29,342 nucleotides of DNA from Nemertoderma westbladi (taxonomy: Eukaryota; Xenacoelomorpha; Nemertodermatida; Nemertodermatidae): assembly GCA_032718475.1 (NCBI GenBank), contig JAUCBJ010004894.1, positions 1 through 29,342 on the forward strand, in the 5' to 3' direction. Position numbers and translations under genes: made by a program. Shown here one piece after another: positions 9,165 through 17,510 of this stretch (positions are counted from its first letter, which is position 1; each line of letters starts with the position of its first letter). The notes under the pieces are model-generated. The model was given only the letters and a program-made list of their open reading frames with translations, did no database searches and was not told where the DNA came from.

Positions 9165-10020
9165 AGTAGGTAGAAGTTAGGTAGTAAGAGAGTAGTACCG
9201 ATAGTTAGTTAGAGAGTTAGAGGGTATGTAAGTACCGATAGTTAGTTAGAGAGTTAGAGGGTACGTAGTACCGATAGTTAGTTAGAGAGTTAGAGGGTAC
9301 GTAAGTACCGCTAGTTAGTTAGAGTTAGAGGGTACGTAAGTACCGCTAGTTAGTTAGAGAGTTAGAGGGTACGTAAGTACCGCTAGTTAGTTAGAGTTAG
9401 AGGGTACGTAAGTACCGCTAGTTAGTTAGAGTTAGAGGGTACGTAAGTACCGCTAGTTAGTTAGAGTTAGAGGGTACGTAAGTACCGCTAGTTAGTTAGA
9501 GAGTGGTACGTAGTACCGCTAGTTAGTTAGAGAGTTAGAGGGTACGTAAGTACCGCTAGTTAGTTAGAGAGTTAGACGGTACATAAGTACCGCTAGTTAG
9601 TTAGAGTTAGAGGGTACGTAAGTACCGTTAGAGAGTAAGAGTTAGAGGGTACGCAGTACCGTTAGAGAGTAGGAGTTAAGGGGTACGTAGTACCGTTAGA
9701 GAGTAAGAGTTAGAGGGTGGTACGTAGTACCGTTAAAGAGTAAGAGTTAGAGGGTACGCAGTACCGTTAGAGAGTAAGAGTTAGAGGGTACGCAGTACCG
9801 TTAGAGAGTAAGAGTTAGAGGGTGGTACGCAGTACCGTTAGAGAGTAAGAGTTAGAGGGTGGTACGTAGTACCGTTAGAGAAGTTAGTAAGAGGGTACGT
9901 AGTACCGTTAGTTAGTGGAGTTAGAGTAGTGAGAGGGTACGTAGTACCGTTAGTTAGGAGAGTTAGGAAGTTAGTGAGAGAGTACGTAGTACCGTTAGTA
10001 GAGAGTTAGCAGAGTAGAGT
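9165..10020 (+). repeat. Tandem hairpin-containing repeats in element A 3' region
   Basis: More than 20 degenerate units of about 35-45 bp, each with GGTACGTAAGTACC or a shorter form (a GGTAC/GTACC stem) plus GTTAGTTAGAG-type spacers. The first half uses ACCGCTAGTTAGTTAG and the second half ACCGTTAGAGAGTAAG. There is no reading frame. It lies between the coding part and the PPT, in the position where B has its own GTAC-rich repeats. Confidence 0.85.
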
Positions 10021-10877
10021 TAGTAGTAGAATGGTTGTGGGCACCGTAAGCGCCACATAGAAAGTAGTAGCAGTAGAGGGTTGTGGGCACCGTAAGCGCC
10101 ACGTAGTTAGAGTTAGTAGGGAATGCGCTGAACTTAGTGGGGCACGGGCGTGATGACGTGTTTGATGTAAGAGCAGGGTATGTTAATTAGGGTGGGTGCC
10201 GGGCACAAGAGGTGCCGGGCACAAAAAGAGTTAGTAGTAGAGTTAGTTGAGTTAGTAGTAGAGTTAGTTGAGTTATTAGTTAGATAGTTAGAGTTAGTAA
10301 GCAGTAGGTAGATAGTATGATAGCACAGGGGTAGCATTAGAGATTAAAGCCTTAGGGAGTGACAAGAGAGTGGAGAGGTGATAGTGCGGAGTGCGGGGAG
10401 AGTGGTGTAAGTACTATAGTCATACAACCTTTCTCAATTAGCTACTGGGACTGGGGGGCTAAGTGACTATGGCACTAGGGACAAGACGCCAGACGATTTC
10501 GCATTTCCTGAGTGCGACGGCACGGAGGGGGGGTGAGATTCGTCAGAAGGGATGAGGTAGTCAAGGAGGGATGGAGTAATAGTGCGGAGTGCGAAGAGAG
10601 CGTGGGCGCAATTCAAGTGTGGGGGAGGAGAAGTGAGAGGAAGAGTGTGGGACGAGGAGGTCCGGGAGTATGCGAGAGTTGGAGTAGAGTGGTGAGAGTG
10701 TTGGGGAAACAAAAATTGTGTGAGAGAAGCGCACGATCGGCCCGACACGAAACGCCAGAGGGTAGCAATATCATACCCATAGGGAGCGGCCTGGAAAGCC
10801 GGCTCCGAAAGAAAATAACCCACCCCACACCCGATACTAGATCGGGATCCAGCGGAATTGTAGCGCACTTTAGTTGG
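10021..10877 (+). other. Non-coding 3' region of element A
   Basis: No convincing gene is seen; frames here match nothing and are not conserved in B. Short direct duplications occur: GGTTGTGGGCACCGTAAGCG (about 10032 and 10079), GGTGCCGGGCACAA (about 10194 and 10211) and GAGTTAGTTGAGTTA-type units at 10228-10275. The string TTAGCTACTGGGACTGGGG at about 10438-10456 is shared with B near 26806. The last 60 bp before the stem-loop are also alike in both. Confidence 0.6.
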
Positions 10878-10906
10878 ATGCTATCTTCTCACCGGGAAGA
10901 TAGCAT
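10878..10906 (+). promoter_or_regulatory. Stem-loop just upstream of the PPT, element A
   Basis: The perfect 11-bp arms ATGCTATCTTC / GAAGATAGCAT enclose the loop TCACCGG. The identical stem and loop occur in B at 27286-27314 although the surroundings differ. It directly abuts the polypurine tract and so could affect plus-strand priming or RNA processing. Confidence 0.75.
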
Positions 10907-10915
10907 GGGGGGGAG
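10907..10915 (+). promoter_or_regulatory. Polypurine tract of element A
   Basis: GGGGGGGAG immediately precedes the 3' LTR. This is the expected place of the primer for plus-strand synthesis. Confidence 0.85.
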
Positions 10916-11456
10916 TGTTAGCTTATCCAATTCCGCTAACACAAACCCATAGAGTGAGCCATAAAGCAATATTGGGAGCACAAGGTTGATTACCAATCAA
11001 CCTCGTGTCAGCCCAGTAAACGGGGACAATAGGCCCCAAAGGAGACACACACAATAAGGGTCAGGGGCCAAACCCCTAACCCAGAGAGAACAGATGGAGT
11101 GAACGGGAACACTCCACGGGGTGCCAACAAGGGTATCAACCAATCAGAGGGGGGCAAGGCATCGATTAGGTAGTAATTAGGCCAACCGTGCAATATAACC
11201 AGTAACCCAATATCAGTAATTCAGTTATCTCAGTGCAGTAGTGCTAGCATAGGTTAATTAGTTTAGATAGGGGAGCACGGGACTTTAGTTACCGTATCCC
11301 GCCTTCCATATACTATACAATATATCTATATCTTATACCTTTATTATTATACACCGAACTTCAGAACTCATTTCACTTTCATTCACTCTTTATACACGGC
11401 GGGGACGCGTGAACTAAATACCGGATAAATCGGGATCCCTCCTGGATCCCGTCACA
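10916..11456 (+). repeat. 3' LTR of element A
   Basis: It is 541 bp, the same length as the 5' LTR, and differs from it at only three positions. It is followed by the TGAAT duplication and the interrupted minisatellite. Confidence 0.93.
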
Positions 11457-11517
11457 TGAATATTTATTTAATTAATATCACCTGGCAGCAATACTCGAGC
11501 TGAATATTTATTTATTT
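11457..11517. repeat. 44-bp minisatellite (right remnant)
   Basis: A little over one unit of the 44-bp array continues after element A, starting with the duplicated TGAAT. Its TTTAATTAAT variant equals that in two units on the left side. Confidence 0.92.
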
Positions 11518-11632
11518 GTACTTCCCTCCTGTTTCACTCTAGCATACTTGAGGCCATTAGGTCCGCTGTTAGAGATAGAATATTTGCAACTTAAGACTGC
11601 CCGTTCAATAGAAGTGGACTAGGTGAGACTGT

Positions 11633-11820
11633 GAGTGTCAGTGGCTAGTGGCTGAACTGGTTAGCGCTACTGATGAGGCCGGATAGGCTGAAACGTACGT
11701 ATAGCGCTGGTTCAACCCCCGGTGACGATTCTTTCTTTTCTTTCCACTTCTGAACAAAACCATTTACATTACATCATTAATTACAGTTGCAACAGCTCAT
11801 CTCCAATTTATTATTATTTA
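11633..11820 (+). mobile_element. tRNA-derived SINE candidate
   Basis: GGCTGAACTGGTTAGCGC at about 11650-11667 resembles a pol III A box, and GGTTCAACCCC at 11709-11719 matches a B box. The spacing of about 59 bp is a bit long for a tRNA. The body ends in GTTGCAACAGCTCATCTCCA plus an AT-rich TTATTATTATTT tail. The exact ends and TSD are unresolved. Confidence 0.5.
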
Positions 11821-11878
11821 TAGCTTTTCATTTACCTGATCACCACATGTTTAGGTACATTAATGAGGGTCTACCAAC

Positions 11879-12031
11879 CTTCTTTCTCTCGGACTCGTTA
11901 ACATTTAACCAGTAAATGTGTTTATAACTCCCGATTTTTCCCTGAGGTAGAGATTTTATTATAAAAGCCTCAGCTGCCTCGAATAATGACTTTCTCAACG
12001 ACAATGGGAATTCAGAAGATTCATCTATTAC
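11879..12031 (-). CDS. DPP4-family protein, exon 8 of those seen (propeller)
   Basis: Acceptor TACTCAG precedes 12031 on the minus strand. The frame continues in phase 0 from the previous exon and encodes a segment with AFIIKSLPQ and YKHIYWLNVN, which fits the propeller blade where DPP4 relatives have 'FYKI...GYRHI-YF'. The 3' end is uncertain: candidate donors are GTTGGT after 11879 (keeps phase 0) or GTAGAC after 11875. The usual 'GWVG' before this region is not obvious, so the blade is divergent. The next exons, including the hydrolase domain, lie left of or beyond the window. Confidence 0.72.
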
Positions 12032-12119
12032 CTGAGTATAAAAAGTTAAAACAATTTAGTAAAAAATTGCATTTAATTAATAATTTAACAAGGAAAAGGA
12101 AATATCGTATGTCACTTAC

Positions 12120-12350
12120 GTTGACACACGTTGTATTCTGGCCATTGTTATTAACAACCGCGCAGTAGGTAACGATTCTGTGATTTTGGGAACGATTTAA
12201 CCATGTTACAGCCAAAGTAGTAACATCGACCCAATCCAGAGATGTGACGTAATACGCGGTGCCAATCTCAACCGGCGGCGATATAATGACGTCATCTAAG
12301 GTCCATAAGTCGGTGACGTGCACTGTAACTTCTGGATTTGTATCACCTGC
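12120..12350 (-). CDS. DPP4-family protein, exon 7 of those seen (propeller)
   Basis: This exon of 231 bp (77 codons, phase 0 on both sides) has acceptor TTTTACAG before 12350 and donor GTAAGT after 12120. It begins AGDTNPEV, matching the 'KAGxxNPxV' region of DPP4/FAP/DPP6 proteins, and continues with SLDWVDVTTLAVTWLNRSQN, the equivalent of the 'W-LQWLNR' propeller strand. It contains N-glycosylation sequons (NRS, NTT), as expected for an extracellular domain of a type II membrane protein. The exon before ends ...RLPK at a codon boundary, so the splice restores a family-typical PK-AG junction. Confidence 0.93.
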
Positions 12351-12568
12351 CTGTAAAATAACAATAGTAATGTAACTGGATATTATTACCTCATATTATT
12401 ATGGAACATATATATGGAACAGCTTTAACGATTGGGTTCATAAGGAGGATTCAATTTATTTCACAAATTCAGGAAATATGCCTAGAATGTAATATTTTTG
12501 ATCATACGGTATTTTTTTCTATCCAACACGTCGTCGGCAAATACCACTAGGATGCGTCAACGGCCGGC

Positions 12569-13086
12569 TGGCCATCACTTGGCACTATATCAAGACGTAC
12601 CAATGGGTGACCACCACGTGGCACTATTCCAAGACGTACCAATGGGTGACCACCACGTGGCACTATTCCAAGACGTACCAATGGGTGACCACCACGTGGC
12701 ACTATATCAAGACGTACCAATGGGTGACCACCACGTGGCACTATATCAAGACGTACCAATGGGTGACCACCACGTGGCACTATATCAAGACGTACCAATG
12801 GGTGACCACCACGTGGCACTATATCAAGACGTACAAATGGGTGACCACCAATTGGCACTATATCAATACGTACCAATGGGTGACCACCACGTGGCACTAT
12901 ATCAATACGTACCAATGGGTGACCACCACGTGGAATTATATCAAGACGCACCAATGGGTCACCACCACGTTGCATTATATCAAGACGTACCAATGGCTGA
13001 CCACCACGTGGCACTATATCAAGACGTACCAATGGCTGACCACCACGTGGCACTATATCAAGACGTACCAATGGGTGACCACCACG
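12569..13086. repeat. 39-bp minisatellite in the DPP-like intron
   Basis: About 13 tandem copies of a 39-bp unit with CAATGGGTGACCACCACGTG and GCACTATATCAAGACGTAC. As 39 is a multiple of 3 and the unit lacks stops in several frames, long frames appear on both strands. None has a start, splice or domain context, so I treat them as artefacts of the repeat. Each unit carries CACGTG. Confidence 0.93.
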
Positions 13087-13283
13087 TATCATCTCGATAG
13101 ACTGATCAGTTGTACGATGGCAGTGGCTGGAAAGTCTAATACGTTGTGCTTGGGCATCCTGTTGAATGCACCGTCAGGTGTTCTGGTCTCTTATGCTGTA
13201 AGAGAACTGTTCTACTGCAGACCGGAATAAATTAACATTCGGGGACGGTGTGATTGCAGATGATTTCCGTCCTTGATTGCTTT
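13087..13283. other. Unique spacer between two minisatellites
   Basis: This moderate-GC intron sequence holds no recognised gene or repeat. It separates the 39-bp and 21-bp arrays. Confidence 0.4.
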
Positions 13284-14432
13284 ACTCAATGCCGACCTCA
13301 TCCGACTTAATGCCGACCTCATCCAACTCAATGCCGACCTCATCCAACTCAATGCCGACCTCATCCGACTCAATGCCGACCTCATCCGACTCAATGCCGA
13401 CCTCACCCGACTCAATGCCGACCTCATCCGACTCAATGCCGACCTCATCCGACTCAATGCCGACATCATCCGACTCAATGCCGACCTTATCCAACTCAAT
13501 GTCGACCTCGTCCGACTCAATGCCGACCTCATCCGACTCAATGCCGACCTCATCCGACTCAATGCCGACATCATCCGACTCAATGCCGACCTTATCCAAC
13601 TCAATGTCGACCTCATCCGACTCAATGCCGACCTTATCCAACTCAATGTCGACCTCGTCCGACTCAATGCCGACCTCATCCGACTCAATGCCGACATCAT
13701 CCGACTCAATGCCGACATCATCCGACTCAATGCCGACATCATCCGACTCAATGCCGACCTTATCCAACTCAATGTCGACCTCATCCGACTCAATGCCGAC
13801 CTCATCCGACTCAATGCCGACCTTATCCAACTCAATGTCGACCTCGTCCGACTCAATGCCGACCTCATCCGACTCAATGCCGACCTCATCCGACTCAATG
13901 CCGACCTCATCCGACTCAATGCCGACATCATCCGACTCAATGCCGACCTCATCCGACTCAATGCCGACCTCATCCGACTCAATGCCGACCTCATCCGACT
14001 CAATGCCGACATCATCCGACTCAATGCCGACCTCATCCGACTCAATGCCAACATCACCCGACTCAATGCCGACCTCATCCGACTCAATGCCGACATCATC
14101 CGACTCAATGCCGACCTTATCCAACTCAATGTCGACCTCGTCCGACTCAATGCCGACCTCATCCGACTCAATGCCGACATCATCCGACTCAATGCCGACC
14201 TCATCCGACTCAATGCCGACATCATCCGACTCAATGCCGACCTCATCCGACTCAATGCCGACATCATCCGACTCAATGCCGACCTTATCCAACTCAATGT
14301 CGACCTCGTCCGACTCAATGCCGACCTCATCCGACTCAATGCCGACCTCATCCGACTCAATTCCGACCTCATCCGACTCAATGCCGACCTCATCCGACTC
14401 AATGCCGACCTCATCCGACTCAATGCCGACCT
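13284..14432. repeat. 21-bp minisatellite with higher-order variants
   Basis: About 54 tandem copies of a 21-bp unit (GACCTCATCCGACTCAATGC plus C). Three unit types alternate: ACCTCATCC, ACATCATCC, and a linked pair with ACCTTATCCAACTCAATGTC followed by GACCTCGTCC that recurs at least seven times, giving a higher-order pattern. The period is 7 codons, so four or more frames stay open on the two strands for over 400 codons. One reads (LNADLIR)n. Confidence 0.94.
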
Positions 14433-14989
14433 CATCATGCCTTGCCCTTTCGTATTTGGTGCATTTGGCGAATCGTCTTCATCAAAACTCAGGATCCAAA
14501 AACCTAGGAAACAGCTTCTAAGTGACAAACCAGGACATTTAACAACTGAACAGAACACACTGTCGGCCGACGACCTGCTAAAGGGAATCCAAATTTACAG
14601 TGACAATTGGTAGAATTTTCAAATAGAACTAACATAGGATGCTGCCTGTTGCCATGGATGCTGCCTGTTCTAGACCGCTGAGAACCATCCAAAGTTTCTG
14701 ACATTAAATCCAGATCATCAGCATTCGTAGTAGATAGCTACGGTTGCATGGTAACGGTACTATCTTAGAGAAGGGGATGGATTAGGCGTTGGTATTGATG
14801 GAGACTTGCGATGTATAATGAAGTATTCAAGGCAGTACTTGATCAATATTGAACAATATAACGAGACATGAGATGAAAGTAAATTTGTGTATAATATTTC
14901 GACACCTGGGGATAAATTTTAATATTAAAAACATCCTCAACATAGATTCGGAACAATATGATAATAGGAAGGGCAATCTGCATTCTTAC
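14433..14989. other. Intron sequence without a recognised gene
   Basis: The plus-strand frame from the 21-bp array runs on to a stop at 14611-14613, ending in sequence I do not recognise. A short duplication GGATGCTGCCTGTT occurs at about 14638 and 14655. Nothing else is supported. Confidence 0.4.
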
Positions 14990-15159
14990 CTTGGGCAATC
15001 TGTATGACAGTGAATTCCACAACGAATTTGAAGTATTTGACTGGTCTAGCTGGTACACAGGAATGGAATACTCCGGGACATTGCTGGTATTGATAGTTAA
15101 GTAGCAGAGTTTCGTCGCATTCGGTGACCAAGAGAGCGCAAGTCGATCGATAAAAAAAC
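14990..15159 (-). CDS. DPP4-family protein, exon 6 of those seen (propeller)
   Basis: Acceptor TTATTTTTAG precedes 15159, and donor GTAAG follows the exon end at 14990. The length is 170 bp, entering in phase 1 and leaving in phase 0. It encodes LALSWSPNATKLCYLTINTS, then VPEYSIPVYQ and ends YRLPK, clearly the 'ALWWSPNGTxLAY...P' blade of DPP4-like propellers. Sequons NAT and NTS are present. The start GFFIDR occupies the place where catalytic family members show Glu-Glu after 'DW-Y'. Confidence 0.94.
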
Positions 15160-15460
15160 CTAAAAATAAGTAAAACTCTACAGAAGAGTTTTAAATGGTC
15201 ATTCTACAAATTTTGCAGATAAATGTTGAATCTCTTCATATGTTTTCTCGCAGCAAAAGGTCTGCAAAATGTCTGCAAATCGTTATTATTTAGGTTTTTG
15301 TGTTGCGCAAATCAATCACCACTTTCAAAAACATTCGCTTTGGAGTCCAGTCTGCAAAAAAGAAGTAAACGTATAGTAAATAGTAAAGTAAACGTCTTAG
15401 TAAACTGTATAGTACAAACACAAGTAAAAAGTAAACATCAAAGTCACGGTAAAACTTTAC

Positions 15461-15681
15461 CTGTATATAGCCAATCAGTGACTCCATTGAACAACACTCC
15501 ATTATTGGTTCCACTATAAGTCATTCTGAGATACGGACACTTCTCATTGGATGTCCAGAGATTACTTGGGTCATTGACATACCATATATCGTTATTGTAG
15601 AAAATGAGAAGTTTGTGACCAATAGGAGACCAACTTACTGAATCTATCTCTAAACTGTTGTTAAACTTAATTGCCTTTTCC
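15461..15681 (-). CDS. DPP4-family protein, exon 5 of those seen (propeller)
   Basis: This exon of 221 bp has acceptor TTGAACTTTAG before 15681 and donor GTAAAG after 15461. It enters with one base completing the GG| codon of the previous exon and leaves in phase 1. It contains VSWSPIGHKLLIFYNNDIWY and VLFNGVTDWLYT, the most diagnostic stretch of the S9B propeller (family form 'WSPxGxxLAYV-NNDIY...I-NG-TDWVYEEE'). The family's Glu-Glu after the Tyr, which anchors the substrate N-terminus in DPP4, is not encoded here. Compared with DPP4 about 8 extra residues sit between NDIW and the YSGT region. Confidence 0.96.
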
Positions 15682-15754
15682 CTAAAGTTCAAATATATAA
15701 AATTATTATTTGAACTAACATTAGTAATATTTCTATAATAATTATATACTTACC

Positions 15755-16252
15755 AAGACCGAATTCATGACATTTAATGTTGTTGGAAACTTGACAACCA
15801 TTGATAATAATCCACTAAGGAAGGTTGACGACTTCCAGTACCTTGGATCATGGATAGAGAGTAGCAAAAAGGACATAGAAGTTAGGAAAGCAAAGGCTTG
15901 GGTAGCTCTATCAAAAATGGATACCATCTGGAAATCAGATCTCTCCAGGCACCTGAAGACTAAGTTCTTTCGAGCCACAGTGGAAAGTGTACTTTTATAT
16001 GGGGGGGGGGGGGGGGGGGAGACCTGGACACACCAGGTCATAGGTCACGAGGTCATACCAGATCTAATTTTCTGGCAACCATCTCTTGGAAAGCGTAGTC
16101 GTGGACGACCGGCCATAACATATATAGATCAACTTGAAAGGGATACTGAACTTGGGAGAAACGAAATTGCGACAACTATGGAGAATCGGGTAACCTGGAA
16201 GGATCTCATTTCCACTGTCCGAGTTCGCTCGACCTAGTAGTAGTAGTATATT
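15755..16252 (+). mobile_element. RTE-like LINE 3' fragment (copy 1, plus strand)
   Basis: This is a 3' piece of an endonuclease-RT LINE in a DPP-like intron. It encodes the post-RT region (VDDFQYLGSWI, KAWVALSKMDTIWKS, VESVLLYG), a 19-G run, then the C-terminal block VIPDLIFWQPSLGKRSRGRP and DTELGRNEIATTMENR. About 60 residues between the poly-G and VIPDL are missing compared with the copy at 23267. The 3' tail is (TAG)n at 16235-16248, and the first TAG is the stop. The same family lies at 23267-23640 on the other strand. Confidence 0.82.
16001..16019 (+). repeat. 19-G homopolymer inside the RTE fragment
   Basis: The run replaces a short codon stretch where RTE proteins read LLYG-ETWT; it is expanded by slippage. 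Confidence 0.85.
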
Positions 16253-16261
16253 TATTAAAAA

Positions 16262-16410
16262 TATCACTAGAACGCCAGCAAGCTGGCTATAAGAAGACTT
16301 CAACCCCTGCGAAGGACAGGTCATAGCGGAACATATCCTCTCAAAGGAGAGGACGTTCCCTTCCAAGCCAATATCAATGTATACAGACAGACAAACAGAC
16401 AAACAGACGT
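16262..16410 (+). repeat. Possible LINE 3' end with (ACAGACAA)-type tail
   Basis: About 120 bp with a small hairpin CCTCTC-AAAG-GAGAGG are followed by ACAGACAGACAAACAGACAA. A LINE 3' UTR with short-repeat tail is the simplest reading; no coding part is left. Confidence 0.35.
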
Positions 16411-16597
16411 TTTTTTTGGCAGCAATAAGACCTAAAAGTCTTCTAAAAATTTAATTATTATTTTAAAAATATGTTGACATAAATTTGTTACAACTATAAC
16501 AAATTAAAATTATAACAAATTTATTTAAACAACCAGAGACTTTAATAATTATCTAATCTCTACAAGACAACTAATAGACTTCCTACTTAATACTCAC

Positions 16598-16704
16598 CCT
16601 AACTTTCTTGCTGTATCTTCGATGTAGCATTGTGATCTGTAGTTGAGTCGCGAATACTGAAATACACTTTTGCAATAAACTACAAATTGGAGATCGTCAG
16701 AAAT
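16598..16704 (-). CDS. DPP4-family protein, exon 4 of those seen (propeller)
   Basis: This exon of 107 bp starts in phase 0 after ATTCAG at 16705 and ends with GG before donor GTGAGT (phase 2). It encodes ISDDLQFVVYCKSVFQYSRL and YIEDTARKL, which lines up with the '[20 protein letters not shown]...YDIYDL' strand of DPP4. The junction to exon 5 gives L-G-E-K in frame. Confidence 0.88.
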
Positions 16705-16769
16705 CTGAATCACTTCCTATCAGATAATGATGACATATAATAAAATTGTTTATTATAAAAATTATTTAC

Positions 16770-16829
16770 AGATAAATTAAATAGAGATAAATCAGATTTA
16801 TTATAAAAATCGACATGTTTATAACATCG
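16770..16829 (-). CDS. DPP4-family protein, 60-bp exon 3 of those seen
   Basis: This short exon (20 codons, phase 0-0) lies between acceptor CATCTTTTCAG and donor GTAAATA. It encodes KHVDFYNKSDLSLFNLS after two or three variable residues. Its place between ENQKS and ISDDLQF fits the 'ENSTF...INDYS' loop of the family. Both splice sites and the phase agree. Because it is short and AT-rich, I hold it with less confidence than its neighbours. Confidence 0.7.
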
Positions 16830-16905
16830 CTGAAAAGATGACAAACCGTTAATTATTAAACGTCATACACAACATACATACATAACTACATAATATAATA
16901 CTTAC

Positions 16906-17003
16906 AGATTTCTGATTTTCATACAAGAGTTTTGATGTAATCTTGTCTTCGTTCATATCTATCATCATTACTCTTTTATTAATGACGTAAACATATTTGT
17001 TAT
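16906..17003 (-). CDS. DPP4-family protein, exon 2 of those seen (propeller)
   Basis: This exon of 98 bp has acceptor CATTTTGCAG before 17003 and donor GTAAGTATT after 16906. It enters in phase 1 (G|AT) and leaves in phase 0. It encodes NKYVYVINKRVMMIDMNEDK and ends LLYENQKS, equivalent to the first propeller strands 'ISDHEYLY...VFN...SVFLEN' of DPP4. The 12-kb intron upstream carries LTR element B. Confidence 0.87.
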
Positions 17004-17284
17004 CTGCAAAATGATTACCGTTTACTAAGAATAATCGCGTCACTTTCAATACAATAATGTATTGAACAGAGCCGCCTCGGCTTCGCAGGACATGCACAGC
17101 ATTCTTAAAGGTCGCTGCATCAAATGTAAGCACATTGTAGAATGCGTGGTGGTGCCACAAATTTTTTGGTAATCTATTATAGTATCTAAAAGTTCAACTA
17201 CAATGCAGCAGGTTGTTTTTAGAAAGATATAATAAGATATATATAATGTAGTGCAGAAGTATATATTAGGATAAATTTGTAAAA

Positions 17285-17510
17285 CACCATCTTGACGTCT
17301 CTGGAGGTCGTAGGTTCGATCCCCACATGAGGGCCAGGGCAGTTTACGTTTCGGCATGAATGCTTTAAATGGACTTGCCAGGGGGATCTATGCCTTGCAT
17401 CTTTAAATAGTTTCCTCTGGGGAGTATAGTTCTCGGGGGACCGCACTGGAAAAAGGACGTCAGACTATGTGCGTAATGCCCGGCCAAACGGCCGAATAAA
17501 TCGTTACTTT
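17285..17510 (+). mobile_element. SINE-like repeat with pol III B box
   Basis: GGTTCGATCCCC at 17313-17324 matches a B box. It is followed by a body with CATGAGGGCC, CCTCTGGGGAGTATAG and the end CCGGCCAAACGGCCGAATAA, AT-rich after that. No A box is evident upstream, so it is probably 5' truncated. It could instead be the 3' part of a tRNA-like repeat. Confidence 0.5.

Larger units (their letters stand above)
4833..11456 (+). mobile_element. LTR retrotransposon A, BEL/Pao-like, non-autonomous
   Basis: This is a complete element with 541-bp LTRs (TG...CA ends) and a 5-bp target duplication TGAAT (4828-4832 and 11457-11461). The 5.5-kb interior has Gag-like frames, zinc knuckles of BEL/Pao type and a polypurine tract. 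No protease, reverse transcriptase, RNase H or integrase is present. The two LTRs differ at only three positions that I can see, so integration is recent. Because the coding part is incomplete and frame-broken, mobilisation in trans by a full-length relative is inferred. It lies on the strand opposite to the host gene. Confidence 0.9.

Noticed and set aside
9165-10020. CRISPR-like array in element A
   Set aside because: The units are degenerate tandem repeats without unique spacers, in an animal genome inside an LTR element.
10512-10952. Plus-strand frame of 146 codons near the 3' end of element A
   Set aside because: It runs through the conserved stem-loop, the PPT and into the LTR, matches nothing and is not conserved in B.
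11646-11725. Functional tRNA gene
   Set aside because: A and B boxes are recognisable but the cloverleaf cannot be closed by eye and the spacing is long; a SINE head is more likely.
12498-13230. Long overlapping frames on both strands across the 39-bp array
   Set aside because: The unit length is divisible by three and has no stops, so all are products of the repeat. No start or splice context and no domain is present.
13212-14613. Four overlapping 330-450-codon frames over the 21-bp array as a gene
   Set aside because: Several frames on both strands are equally open, as expected from a stop-free 21-bp unit. The array lies in an intron of the DPP-like gene. Kept only as a finding to be tested.
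14937-15131. Minus-strand frame starting ...VTECDETLLLNYQYQ as an exon
   Set aside because: A different frame of the same interval, entered in phase 1 from the previous exon, gives the DPP4-typical LSWSPNATKL; this one is a shadow.
15444-15692. Taking the whole 82-codon frame as one independent gene
   Set aside because: Splice sites at 15681 and 15461 and matching phases show that it is an internal exon of the DPP-like gene.
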